From assembly GCF_042682545.1 (NCBI RefSeq), contig NZ_JBHUHQ010000040.1: a stretch of DNA of 64,000 nucleotides. One strand, given 5' to 3'. The stretch comes from Ornithinibacillus salinisoli. Lineage in GTDB: Bacteria; Bacillota; Bacilli; Bacillales; Amphibacillaceae. Positions within the stretch are counted from its first letter, which is position 1; each line of letters begins with the position of its first letter. The notes under the pieces are model-generated. The model saw only the letters and a list, made by a program, of their open reading frames with translations, was not told the origin of the DNA and searched no databases. Positions 34,592 through 42,663 of the stretch are shown here, piece by piece. The position numbers and the translations under genes were made by a program.

Positions 34592-35323
34592 TCACTTCTT
34601 ATTCAAGATAAAAATAGCACCACCATAGCCCAATATGCACCATATTAATAGATTAATATAATTATCTAGACTAGCATCGAAAGTAGACGCTGCTAAGGAG
34701 GCACGCATAACCTCAGCCATCGAATAAATGGGCAATACTTCATGAAGTGCTTGAAGCCATTCTGGAAGTCGATCCATTGGGAAGTTTATTGGTGAAAACA
34801 TAAGTGCTCCAAATACAATTACTTGAGAAATGCCAAGTGATGCTGTTGGTGATAATAGATAGGAAAATCCGTATCCAACACCTATAGATGTTAATGCAAT
34901 CATGAATAGAGCTGGTACTACAGTCCAAGAGATATCGTATCCGGGACTAAACATAAGATGTGCAACAATAGAGGAAACGACAATACCTGGGACGGTAATT
35001 AATAACCATAGGGTTGTATCGGCTCCAAGAATAACGGAACGCTTAACTGGCCATGTTCGCATGAATTCCATATATCCATCTGATTTTGCAGTACCGATTT
35101 GTTGAGGCAAGATAACCAATCCTGTAAAAATCAAAATAATAGTAGGCGCTCCTGTTGCTAAAAAAAGAATCGTATTCGTATCTGGATTGGGAATCAAATA
35201 GGTAAATCCGATAACAATTCCTACTGATATCAATATTTGAATCAACGCCATAAATATTAAAAAGCCTGAGTTTCTAAGAAATTGCAATTGAAAAACATAC
35301 TTGTAATGGCTTAATATACTCAT
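34592..35323 (-). CDS. ABC-2 type transporter permease
   Basis: A 243-residue permease with six membrane helices and the ABC-2 pattern: GTAKSDGYMEFMRTWPVKRS on the cytosolic coupling side and LLSPTASLGISQVIVFGALM. It starts on the last base of the ATPase stop (TAATG), so the two are coupled. It probably exports a drug, peptide or lipid-like compound. It is the third gene of a MerR-ATPase-permease operon. Confidence 0.88.
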   Translation of the reverse strand: MSILSHYKYVFQLQFLRNSGFLIFMALIQILISVGIVIGFTYLIPNPDTNTILFLATGAPTIILIFTGLVILPQQIGTAKSDGYMEFMRTWPVKRSVILGADTTLWLLITVPGIVVSSIVAHLMFSPGYDISWTVVPALFMIALTSIGVGYGFSYLLSPTASLGISQVIVFGALMFSPINFPMDRLPEWLQALHEVLPIYSMAEVMRASLAASTFDASLDNYINLLIWCILGYGGAIFILNKK

Positions 35324-36258
35324 TACGATGCCACCACCCTTTTAGACGTTAATTCAATATAAGCATCCTCAATGGTAGTTGGAGACAAGGAATAGTCTAT
35401 AATAAGACCTCTATCCATTTGATCTTTTGCCCACTCTATTGTAGATGGTACCTTCGAAGGATCCATGGAGAAAACGAAACGGGATCCGTTCTGATGAGAG
35501 GAAAGTGCCCAGTTAGGAATCTCTATATCTACTAACTCTTTTGCCAAACTAAGCTCCATACGCATCTGATCACTTACTGAGCTTTTTATTTCTGAAGGGG
35601 TCCCTTGGGCTATAAATTGCCCTCGATTTATGATAGCTACACGATCAACCGCCTTTTCAGCTTCTACCACATTATGCGTTACTAAAATAACGGACGTACC
35701 GTCATTTGTTAAATCACGGATCACCTGCCATAGATAGCGCCTACGAACTGGATCAACATCATTTGTAGGTTCATCAAGAATAACTAATTTACCCGGAGCA
35801 ATCACCGCCATACAAAAAGCTGTCAATCGTTTCGCACCTCCTGAAAGCTTCTCACCTTCCGTATTTGCCCACTCGCCCATATCCAACGCCTCAAAAAGCA
35901 TTTCTAGCCGCTTCGGATTATAATTTTTCCCCGCACGCATTTTACCAATAAGGGTAACGGCTTGCTTAGGTGTAAGAAAACCCAAAGGTACTTGGGATTG
36001 TGGCTGTACGGAACAAATAGATCGCGCACGAGTAGGTGACTGAATTACCGATTCGCCTAGTAAGTGGATGTCACCACGATCAGGTGTTAATAGTCCTAAT
36101 ATCTGATTGACTAAAGTCGTTTTCCCAGCACCGTTCTGTCCAAGTAGCCCAAATATTTCTCCTTCATCTATCGTAAATGTAACATTGTCATTGGCAATTT
36201 TCTTAGACTTACCTCTACCAGAGAAAACCTTCGTAACGTCTTTTACATGGAGAACCAT
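35323..36258 (-). CDS. ABC transporter ATP-binding protein
   Basis: A 311-residue ATPase of the DrrA/CcmA type. Walker A is GLLGQNGAGKTTLVNQI, the signature is GEKLSGGAKRLTAFCMAV (the usual SGGQ is SGGA), Walker B is KLVILDEPTNDVDP, and the H-loop is VILVTHNVVEAE. The last 90 residues form the C-terminal regulatory domain. The start overlaps the MerR stop (TAATG). Confidence 0.93.
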   Translation of the reverse strand: MVLHVKDVTKVFSGRGKSKKIANDNVTFTIDEGEIFGLLGQNGAGKTTLVNQILGLLTPDRGDIHLLGESVIQSPTRARSICSVQPQSQVPLGFLTPKQAVTLIGKMRAGKNYNPKRLEMLFEALDMGEWANTEGEKLSGGAKRLTAFCMAVIAPGKLVILDEPTNDVDPVRRRYLWQVIRDLTNDGTSVILVTHNVVEAEKAVDRVAIINRGQFIAQGTPSEIKSSVSDQMRMELSLAKELVDIEIPNWALSSHQNGSRFVFSMDPSKVPSTIEWAKDQMDRGLIIDYSLSPTTIEDAYIELTSKRVVAS

Positions 36259-36992
36259 TATTTCAACTCCTCCTTTGCCATAAATACACGTTCAATGAAA
36301 TGGATGACATCTTTATCCATAGGGTAAAAAGCAATACCATCCTTTAAATTTTGTAGCGCTTCCCACATATCTCCAAGTAATTCTTCATCATCTCCAAACA
36401 TATTTTTCACTTGGCTTAACCACCTTTCAACTAATTGTTGCGCCTTTACTGAACTTGGATCAATTTCGAGGTTATTCTTGATATCACTAATAACCCTCAT
36501 CCATCCCTTGATGTCTTCCTCACTCATTTGTTGTGGATTCATGTCCATAATTTTTTCCATTTCTTCGCTGTTTAGGTAATCTTCATATTGTTGTAAGACA
36601 TCCCCAGGATCTTGTTGATACAATTGGATAATGCTAAAAATGATTGGCCAATTAATTTCTCCTTCAAATTCAATGGAATACGATACACCTAGAAGAGCTT
36701 GTTCTAACATCTTTAATCGTTCCTGTTCCCGCTTTACCATTTCTAACTGTTGTTGGATCGATTGCTGCCAGGTCGAAGTTGAATTTTTCAATATATCTTT
36801 AATTTGTTCCAGTGTGAATCCCATATATTTTAATGCTAAAACACGTTCTAACCGCATTAAATCGTCTTCATTGTATAAACGGTGACCACCACTTGTTTTT
36901 GATGAGGGTTTGATCAAATCAATTTCATCATAATAATCTAACGTCCTCACTGTTACCCCAGTGTTTTTAGATAATTTCCCTATCGTGTACAT
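36258..36992 (-). CDS. MerR-family regulator of the ABC operon
   Basis: A 244-residue regulator. The N-terminal winged helix is MYTIGKLSKNTGVTVRTLDY and GGHRLYNEDDL, then a coiled coil with KYMGFTLEQIKDILKN and a 150-residue C-terminal domain of TipAS-like helical type (FSIIQLYQQDPGDVL, MSEEDIKGWMRVISDI). AAAAGGGGTGA before the ATG at 36992 sets the start; 42 upstream codons are excluded. The promoter has a 19-bp spacer and dyad, so it should activate its own operon when a drug binds. Confidence 0.9.
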   Translation of the reverse strand: MYTIGKLSKNTGVTVRTLDYYDEIDLIKPSSKTSGGHRLYNEDDLMRLERVLALKYMGFTLEQIKDILKNSTSTWQQSIQQQLEMVKREQERLKMLEQALLGVSYSIEFEGEINWPIIFSIIQLYQQDPGDVLQQYEDYLNSEEMEKIMDMNPQQMSEEDIKGWMRVISDIKNNLEIDPSSVKAQQLVERWLSQVKNMFGDDEELLGDMWEALQNLKDGIAFYPMDKDVIHFIERVFMAKEELK

Positions 36993-37018
36993 TTCTTCAC
37001 CCCTTTTGTATTTCCTTA

Positions 37019-37049
37019 AGTATAAAACAACACGTAACGTGTGGTTCAA
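37019..37049 (-). promoter_or_regulatory. MerR-type promoter of the MerR-ABC operon
   Basis: On the minus strand TTGAAC, 19 bp and TATACT. The spacer contains the perfect dyad ACACGT-T-ACGTGT, overlapping the elongated spacer as expected for MerR activation. Confidence 0.8.
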
Positions 37050-37165
37050 TAGAAAATTTAAAAAATATTTAGCACGACAAAAAAAGAGTTGATCATATTT
37101 TATAATTGATACGATCACCCTTGTTCAAAAAGTTCTAATGATATTTTTTATCGATTCTTATTCTG

Positions 37166-37318
37166 TTACCAGTTTAGGTGAATTTTAACCCTACTTAATG
37201 ATACTGGGCTAAGTCCTAGGAAGGAGGCAAGGTGATATTTGGGGATGCGACTCTCAAAATCCGGGAAATCTTCTATCACCAACCCTCGCCATAGAGCTTT
37301 CGTTTCTACTGTAAAACA
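37166..37318 (-). pseudogene. C-terminal remnant of a Crp/Fnr regulator
   Basis: About 50 codons encode IEDFPDFESRIPKYHLASFL and GLSPVSLSRVKIHL, a helix-turn-helix much like that of the intact Crp/Fnr gene at 29421-30005. Upstream the frame meets a stop codon and nothing resembling the sensor barrel remains. Confidence 0.55.
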
Positions 37319-37384
37319 TAAAGACTATATGCGTATTTTGGAACGATTCACTGTGACATATCTAAATGGAGGTATCGCGTTATC

Positions 37385-37972
37385 TTAGAGGACTAATCTT
37401 TTAAAATAATTATAAATCTTATCTAGTTTTTTCATTTGTTTTCCCCTTGGACTTTCCATATTCCCAAATTCAAAGAATTTCACTTTCTTAATTCCCACAA
37501 AATTAAATAAGGCTCTTTTCATAAGAGTTTTATGTGCATTATTTAACCAAATAAGTGGATAGTGAGTAGGACCCTTCATAGTAGATACACATACAACAGA
37601 CTTTCCTTTCAATAGCCCATCCGGAAAGAGTCCCTTCTTATCCTTATAGGCGAAATTGGAAGCAAATAATTGATCGATATATCCCAAAAGCATCGCGGGA
37701 GGTCTTCCCCACCAAATGGGGTAGATAAATACTATTTTATCTGCCCATGTAATTTGTTGTCTATACTTTTCAATATCAGGATCAGTATGCATATCACGTC
37801 TTCGTTTTTGCTCGTTAAACACTAGAAGTGGGTTAAATCCCTCATCATATAAATCTAAAATCTGTAACTCTTTAATATTGGAATTTTGTTTACTGCCTTT
37901 GATAACGTTTTGTAAAAATGCATAATTTAAACTATTATGATTGGGATAAGTATAAATGATTAACATTTTCAT
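37385..37972 (-). CDS. Flavodoxin-fold NAD(P)H-dependent quinone reductase
   Basis: A 195-residue FMN or FAD protein of the NQO1/MdaB-like family. It starts MLIIYTYPNHNSLNYAFLQN with the phosphate-binding loop. ITWADKIVFIYPIWWGRPPA and GYIDQLFASNFAYK are the typical flavin and NADPH site motifs, and CVSTMKGPTHYP follows. It likely carries out two-electron quinone reduction in the cytosol. It is divergent from a MarR gene with two matching operators between them, so it is the probable target. Confidence 0.9.
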   Translation of the reverse strand: MKMLIIYTYPNHNSLNYAFLQNVIKGSKQNSNIKELQILDLYDEGFNPLLVFNEQKRRRDMHTDPDIEKYRQQITWADKIVFIYPIWWGRPPAMLLGYIDQLFASNFAYKDKKGLFPDGLLKGKSVVCVSTMKGPTHYPLIWLNNAHKTLMKRALFNFVGIKKVKFFEFGNMESPRGKQMKKLDKIYNYFKRLVL

Positions 37973-37990
37973 AAATCAAGCACCCCTTAA

Positions 37991-38004
37991 TTATCATTTG
38001 ATAA
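37991..38004. promoter_or_regulatory. MarR operator 1
   Basis: TTATCA-TT-TGATAA, palindromic, lies just upstream of the reductase gene. A near-identical site follows at 38031-38044. Confidence 0.7.
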
Positions 38005-38030
38005 CTAAATTGTACCACCTCGATAATTAA

Positions 38031-38044
38031 TTATCAAATGATAA
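38031..38044. promoter_or_regulatory. MarR operator 2
   Basis: TTATCA-AA-TGATAA lies on the side of the MarR gene. The pair of sites 40 bp apart (about four helical turns) in the divergent promoter region suggests repression of both genes. Confidence 0.7.
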
Positions 38045-38092
38045 TTGTATTTTGATAAATACTTTGATATCTTTTCTTTAAGAGGTGAGAAT

Positions 38093-38524
38093 ATGGACAA
38101 AAAAGAACTTTTTTACAAACTCGTATCATTTACAACTTCTGTTCATCGTGTGAAAAATGAATTAACGAAAAACGCAAAGCCTAATTCAATATCGCAAGTT
38201 CAATATAACATTCTTGAATTTATTACTGTTAGTCAACCCGTGACTCCTAGTGAAATTAACGATTGTCAAAATATGTCTATGTCAAATACTAGTCGCGAGC
38301 TTAGCAAGCTAAGTGAGAAAAAATTAATTGAAAAGATAAGTGATCGTAAAGACCGTCGAAAACAATATATTTATCTATCGGAGGAAGGGAAAGCTGTAAT
38401 GAACGAAGCATTTGCTACAATCGAAACCCGTTTTCTAGATCGAATACAAACTGCTTCTAACGAAGATTTAGAGGATATTAACCGAGCATTCGATACTCTT
38501 CAGAAAAAATTATTTCATCCTTAA
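38093..38524 (+). CDS. MarR-family transcriptional regulator
   Basis: A 143-residue winged-helix regulator: TPSEINDCQNMSMSNTSREL, KLSEKKLIEKISDRKDRRKQ with the DRR wing. AGAGGTGA before the ATG at 38093 sets the start. It is divergent from the flavodoxin-fold quinone reductase and probably its repressor, released by quinones or other electrophiles. Confidence 0.9.
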   Translation: MDKKELFYKLVSFTTSVHRVKNELTKNAKPNSISQVQYNILEFITVSQPVTPSEINDCQNMSMSNTSRELSKLSEKKLIEKISDRKDRRKQYIYLSEEGKAVMNEAFATIETRFLDRIQTASNEDLEDINRAFDTLQKKLFHP

Positions 38525-38687
38525 GCATCGATTTTAGTTTTACATAACAATTAACTTTCAATCGATGAAGTTCAATGATGTATAAAGACAGCTCTGAGAA
38601 TATTACAAAGGGGAAAAGCATTTTAATTTCATGAGGTGAAAAATTTTCTGATTGATATAAAATTCCGCTAAACCCCTATACAATTAA

Positions 38688-39515
38688 TTATTTCTTAATA
38701 CCACTTGAATTCCATATGCTTTTTTGGTATAGAATTTTCTTAGGGTTTATAACAACTAATATCATTGCGACAACAAAATAAGAAAACATAACATAGACAA
38801 CTATGTCTAACAAATCTCCTTTAATCATCACAAGAGAAAAATTAAATACTTGGTGACTTACAATCGGTATCACTAGGTTCTTATTTAGATTGTAGAACAT
38901 GGTCACAATAATTGAATAAGATAAAATTCCAACCATAAAAAACACAATATACTTGATTAAATTCACACCAGTATAACCCGAGGCAAACCATAGTGGAGTG
39001 TGCCAAAACCCCCATAAGACACCTACGATTAGAGCTGATCTTAATGGAGAGAACTGCTTTTGAAGTTGATTCAATGCAAATCCTCTCCAACCTAACTCTT
39101 CACCTAAAGGTCCCCTTACTAAATTATCTATAAAAGCAATGATCAATAGCCCCAGACCTGTAAATGATAATGCTAATTTTGGAGCATCGTTTGTCATTGA
39201 GAGCAGAAATATAGTCACAGCGATGATTATAATTTGAATGATTACTACGGTGCTAAGAACAGAATACCTAAGTCTCGGAGCAAATTGCTTTATTACAAAA
39301 TCCTTTAGCTTTAACCCCGGATAGATCTTTTTATATAAAATTACAAAAGCAAAGGTTGATGACCATGCAGAGATAATTTGTAAAATGTTCGTTATACTCT
39401 CTGGAACACCTAACAGCATACCTAAACCGATCACCATAAAAAACACAAAAAATATTACATAACTTACAGTAACAAAGTATAACAACGATCTCTTTAATGT
39501 TTTATTCTCTTTCAT
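38688..39515 (-). CDS. CPBP-family intramembrane metalloprotease
   Basis: A 275-residue membrane protein with about eight helices. The four CPBP motifs are visible: GPLGEELGWRGFALNQLQ (EExxxR), FWHTPLWF (FxxxH) and SHQVFNF (HxxxN/B). The family (Rce1/CaaX protease-like) cleaves in the membrane or serves in bacteriocin self-protection. Its promoter has a MerR-type 19-bp spacer, and the upstream gene on the same strand is a BmrR-like MerR regulator, so it is the likely regulated target. Confidence 0.88.
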   Translation of the reverse strand: MKENKTLKRSLLYFVTVSYVIFFVFFMVIGLGMLLGVPESITNILQIISAWSSTFAFVILYKKIYPGLKLKDFVIKQFAPRLRYSVLSTVVIIQIIIIAVTIFLLSMTNDAPKLALSFTGLGLLIIAFIDNLVRGPLGEELGWRGFALNQLQKQFSPLRSALIVGVLWGFWHTPLWFASGYTGVNLIKYIVFFMVGILSYSIIVTMFYNLNKNLVIPIVSHQVFNFSLVMIKGDLLDIVVYVMFSYFVVAMILVVINPKKILYQKSIWNSSGIKK

Positions 39516-39578
39516 AATTTACCACTCCTCTAAAATAAATCATTCGTAATGGAAAAAGTTTCATTTACTAATGAGTTT

Positions 39579-39609
39579 ATTTTAAACCTGTGGCTTACCC
39601 CCAGCTCAA
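39579..39609 (-). promoter_or_regulatory. MerR-type promoter of the CPBP protease gene
   Basis: On the minus strand TTGAGC, 19 bp, TAAAAT. The spacer holds CTGGGG-GTAAG-CCACAG, an imperfect dyad centred where a MerR dimer binds. Confidence 0.65.
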
Positions 39610-39621
39610 TACTTTTTCAAT

Positions 39622-40416
39622 TTATTTTATGGGGGAATACATTTCTAAAAAAACACGCTCAAGACCATCTTCATACATTGTCAATAATATGTTTATGTAA
39701 GCTATACCTACTAATTCATATCCTTTTTCTTGTGCTATTTTTAACAGCCTTTCTCCTACTTCATGATCAATACTCTTCCCGCCATCTACCGCTCTACCAT
39801 TTTCTACAACTGTATAAATACACTTTGGGTAAGCATGGACCTCACCTTTAAGATTTTTGTCAGTATCTTCTACTTTTGTAACAATTATAAATTTATCATC
39901 TTTAATCCCTTCTCTATCAAAACGTATGACACGTCTTGCACTCGTTAGAGTAACAGCCTTCTTTAAATTTTCTGTGCTATTTCTTAAAATTTCATATTCA
40001 TTGTACGCCGTATAATCAGTTATTTCGCCTTTTACTTCTAATGGCTTCATCTCTTTAACCGTAAACTTCCCTAAGTGTTCTTTAATTTTGGAACAGTCCT
40101 CTTTCACCGATCTTATCTGCTTCAAAAGCAGTTTTTTGTATTCAAGTTCCTCAAGTATTTTCTCTTCTTTCTCCTCTAATACATATTCCAAATCATCTAT
40201 ATTCTTACTTTTTCTGATCTCCTGGATTTTCTTAATCTCAATATCTAGTTCTCTATAAAAATTTATTGTTACAACATCATGAATATCAAATTGATTATAT
40301 TTTCTATAACCATTTTGATCATCATACTTTGGTTTGACCAATTCCTTCTCCTCATAATACTTTAATGTATCTCTGGAAACACCTAAAAAACTTGCTACTT
40401 GACCGATGGTGTACAT
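39622..40416 (-). CDS. MerR-family regulator with GyrI-like effector domain (BmrR type)
   Basis: A 264-residue regulator. The N-terminus is MYTIGQVASFLGVSRDTLKY and GYRKYNQFD, followed by a long coiled coil (about 75-115). The C-terminal half is GyrI/BmrR-like: ECSK-type linker, FDREGIKDDKFIIVTKVEDT, and the conserved end of the fold around LTMYEDGLERVFLEMYSPIK. BmrR proteins bind lipophilic cations and untwist promoters with 19-bp spacers. GGGGGG seven bases before the second ATG sets the start. Confidence 0.88.
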   Translation of the reverse strand: MYTIGQVASFLGVSRDTLKYYEEKELVKPKYDDQNGYRKYNQFDIHDVVTINFYRELDIEIKKIQEIRKSKNIDDLEYVLEEKEEKILEELEYKKLLLKQIRSVKEDCSKIKEHLGKFTVKEMKPLEVKGEITDYTAYNEYEILRNSTENLKKAVTLTSARRVIRFDREGIKDDKFIIVTKVEDTDKNLKGEVHAYPKCIYTVVENGRAVDGGKSIDHEVGERLLKIAQEKGYELVGIAYINILLTMYEDGLERVFLEMYSPIK

Positions 40417-40626
40417 CATTCATCCCCCCTACAATTGGAATTAAACTTTATACCTAATTATATAATCATTAAACACTTCTGACTCTCCCGGACTATAGTT
40501 AGAAACCACTTTCTTGTGTCATTCTAGGGGACAATTCTGTCGTCCCCTAACCCTAGATTGTCCATATCCTTCAGCGAAAACTACAATTCTTTGAATCGTC
40601 AAGTAACCTTCGCTGTATCCTTCATA

Positions 40627-40707
40627 CTAACGCCATGCCGAGATAGTCCAAAGATATTTACACGTCTGAGTAGTTAAGAAAGTGAAACGTATCGCCTCTA
40701 TCTTCAT
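40627..40707 (-). CDS. Possible 26-residue peptide
   Basis: ATG at 40707 is preceded by AGGAGGGATAAT, an excellent ribosome binding site, and the frame runs 26 codons to TAG, encoding MKIEAIRFTFLTTQTCKYLW and six more residues. It may be a leader peptide or small protein, or a remnant. No family recognised. Confidence 0.3.
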   Translation of the reverse strand: MKIEAIRFTFLTTQTCKYLWTISAWR

Positions 40708-40861
40708 ATTATCCCTCCTACCGTCATCCTAAGGACTGTACACTGATTTTGCAATTTTAGGCACTGCCTTAACCCTTCCTCTCATTTCCGAAAATATTTT
40801 ACAATAATTTTTCAGATTTTTTCAACATTCCCTCTTCCATTCTGCAATTCTTTCCTGTATT

Positions 40862-40880
40862 ATATATCTAAATGATATAT
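40862..40880. promoter_or_regulatory. PadR operator
   Basis: ATATATC-TAAAT-GATATAT, a perfect 7-5-7 inverted repeat 23 bases before the PadR start codon, typical of PadR autoregulation. Confidence 0.6.
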
Positions 40881-40903
40881 AGCATAAAGATAGGGTGGTC
40901 CAC

Positions 40904-41443
40904 ATGACAAAGTACAATAATACAACCTACGCGATACTTGGAATTCTAACGACCGGCTGCAAATCAGGTTATACCATTAAGCAGCTGATGGATCGAAGCC
41001 TTAACCACTTTTGGAAAATCAGTTATGGTCAGATCTATCCTACGTTGAAACTGCTCGTCGAAAATGAACTGGCCACTGTTAAGACTACCTCGCAGGATGG
41101 AAAGCCGGACAGAAAGGAATATGAACTCACCGATAAGGGAGCCGAAACCTTGAAAAGCTGGCTTAACCAACCTATTGAACAGATTCCGGTGGAACGAAAT
41201 GAAGTGCTACTGAAGCTATTTTTTGGCAGATATCAATCGGAGGAACAAACCTACCTTCAGCTTGAAGACTACAAACAAAAGCTGGAGGAACGCCTGCAAA
41301 CATACACTGCCATCGAACAATCAATTAGGACACATCATGATAATGATCCCGACGCGCGATACTGGTTATTTACACTAGATTATGGAAAACGAACCACATT
41401 GGCTGCGATTGACTGGTGCCAGGCAACGATGGAAGCCATCTAA
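40904..41443 (+). CDS. PadR-family transcriptional regulator
   Basis: A 179-residue regulator. The winged helix includes YAILGILTTGCKSGYTIKQL, WKISYGQIYPTLKLLVENEL and GKPDRKEYELTDKG. The C-terminal Vir_act_alpha domain provides dimerisation (QYLQLEDYKQKLEERLQTY-type helices, about 105-175). PadR regulators often sense phenolics or antibiotics. It is followed 15 bases later by a DUF4188 gene. Both genes look distinctly richer in G and C than their neighbours. Confidence 0.9.
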   Translation: MTKYNNTTYAILGILTTGCKSGYTIKQLMDRSLNHFWKISYGQIYPTLKLLVENELATVKTTSQDGKPDRKEYELTDKGAETLKSWLNQPIEQIPVERNEVLLKLFFGRYQSEEQTYLQLEDYKQKLEERLQTYTAIEQSIRTHHDNDPDARYWLFTLDYGKRTTLAAIDWCQATMEAI

Positions 41444-41458
41444 AAGGAGGAAGCTAAA

Positions 41459-41935
41459 ATGAGCAAAGCGATCTTTAACGGAAGGTTTACAACGGAAAAT
41501 GAGGAAGACCTGGTAGTATTTATCATTGGGATGCGAATCAACAAGCGGCGAGCCATTCACAAATGGCTGCCCGTATTTAACGCCATGCCGCCCATGATAA
41601 AAGAGCTTTATACCAAGAAAGAAGAACTTGGATTTTTGTCGATGGAGAGCTTTATCGGACTCCGGACAACGGTCATGATTCAATACTGGCGCTCTACCGA
41701 GGATTTACTTGCCTATGCCAAGGGTGAAAAGCATTTAAAGGCCTGGAAGAACTTCAACCAAAAGATCGGCAATAGCGATGCGGTTGGTATCTACCATGAA
41801 ACCTACGAGGTTCAGAAAGGGCGTTATGAATCCATCTACGGAAACATGCCACAGTACGGACTGGCAAATGCCATGAAACATATTCCGATCAATCCAAAGC
41901 GGAGATCGGCAAGAAAACGACTGACATCAGTTTAG
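41459..41935 (+). CDS. DUF4188-family protein
   Basis: A 158-residue protein with FVVFIIGMRINKR-like start (VVFIIGMRINKRRAIHKWLP), SFIGLRTTVMIQYWRSTEDL and YAKGEKHLKAWKNFNQKIG, the marks of DUF4188. The fold is of the dimeric alpha/beta-barrel monooxygenase-like type, which may act on a small xenobiotic. AAAGGAGG precedes the ATG. It is in an operon with the PadR regulator, which probably represses it. Confidence 0.85.
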   Translation: MSKAIFNGRFTTENEEDLVVFIIGMRINKRRAIHKWLPVFNAMPPMIKELYTKKEELGFLSMESFIGLRTTVMIQYWRSTEDLLAYAKGEKHLKAWKNFNQKIGNSDAVGIYHETYEVQKGRYESIYGNMPQYGLANAMKHIPINPKRRSARKRLTSV

Positions 41936-41970
41936 GCCATAATGTAACCACACATCATGCATACAAATAA

Positions 41971-42018
41971 CCCCAACACATACGATTAGAATAAAAAATT
42001 GTATGTTTTGGGGTATTT
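41971..42018. terminator. Terminator between convergent genes
   Basis: CCCCAACACATAC (41971-41983) pairs with GTATGTTTTGGGG (42001-42013), one mismatch, then TATTTT. Confidence 0.7.
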
Positions 42019-42078
42019 TAATAATTTTCTTATTCAACAAAAGCGCCCACCTGTGGAAGGAATAAGAATTCAATTTTC

Positions 42079-42663
42079 TTATTCAGTTGTTGTTTCTACA
42101 TAATTAGCTTGAAATTGACTCGGTGTAAGTCCAGTGCTGCGTTTAAACGCATTATAAAAGCTGGAAATGCTTATATAGCCTACTTGATAACCAACTTCAG
42201 TACTATTCAAGGTAGTTGTGAGAAGAAGCTCTTTCGCCTGCTCGATTCTAGCCTTTTCCAAAAACATACGTGGCGTATACCCAGTCCTGTCCTTAAAGAG
42301 TCGATTCAAATAAAAAGGGCTGACACCTACATCTGATGCTATATCAATTAGATGAATGTTTTTCCTGTAATTATTTTCTATAATTCTCTTCGTATCCTCT
42401 ATTATCGATTCGAGAGGGTCATATTTTTTTATTTTTAGATCGGGGCGGCATCTTTTACAGGGGCGATATCCTGCTTTTTGGGCATTGGCAGCATCAAAAA
42501 AATAGGATACATTTTTATACTTTGGGGTTTTTGACTTACAAGATGGCCGACAAAAAATCCCTGTTGTCTTTATCGCATAAAAAAACTTCCCATCATATTC
42601 AGGGTTACATGTAACTGTTGCTTCCCACATGGTGTCCTTCGAGATCTTATTTTGATCCAACAT
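42079..42663 (-). CDS. adaA: AdaA-type methylphosphotriester-DNA methyltransferase/regulator
   Basis: A 194-residue Ada N-terminal protein. The zinc-binding methyl acceptor domain has FFYAIKTTGIFCRPSCKSKT (acceptor cysteine) and GYRPCKRCRPD (other zinc cysteines). Residues about 95-190 are an AraC-type helix-turn-helix (SPFYLNRLFKDRTGYTPRMF, then VGYISISSFYNAFKRSTG). It repairs methylphosphotriesters and, once methylated, activates the adaptive response to alkylation. The usual partner adaB (O6-alkylguanine methyltransferase) is not adjacent; instead the gene overlaps an APC permease by 17 bases. Confidence 0.93.
   Translation of the reverse strand: MLDQNKISKDTMWEATVTCNPEYDGKFFYAIKTTGIFCRPSCKSKTPKYKNVSYFFDAANAQKAGYRPCKRCRPDLKIKKYDPLESIIEDTKRIIENNYRKNIHLIDIASDVGVSPFYLNRLFKDRTGYTPRMFLEKARIEQAKELLLTTTLNSTEVGYQVGYISISSFYNAFKRSTGLTPSQFQANYVETTTE

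Larger units (their letters stand above)
40420..40903. other. Intergenic region with a hairpin and a short ORF
   Basis: Between divergent MerR and PadR genes. It holds a perfect 8-bp hairpin (40525-40532 with 40542-40549, TAGGGGAC), a 26-codon minus-strand frame with a strong ribosome binding site, and the PadR promoter. Confidence 0.4.

Noticed and set aside
40525..40549. The TAGGGGAC hairpin as a terminator
   Set aside because: The stem is perfect, but no T run follows on either strand, so it was left as an unexplained hairpin.
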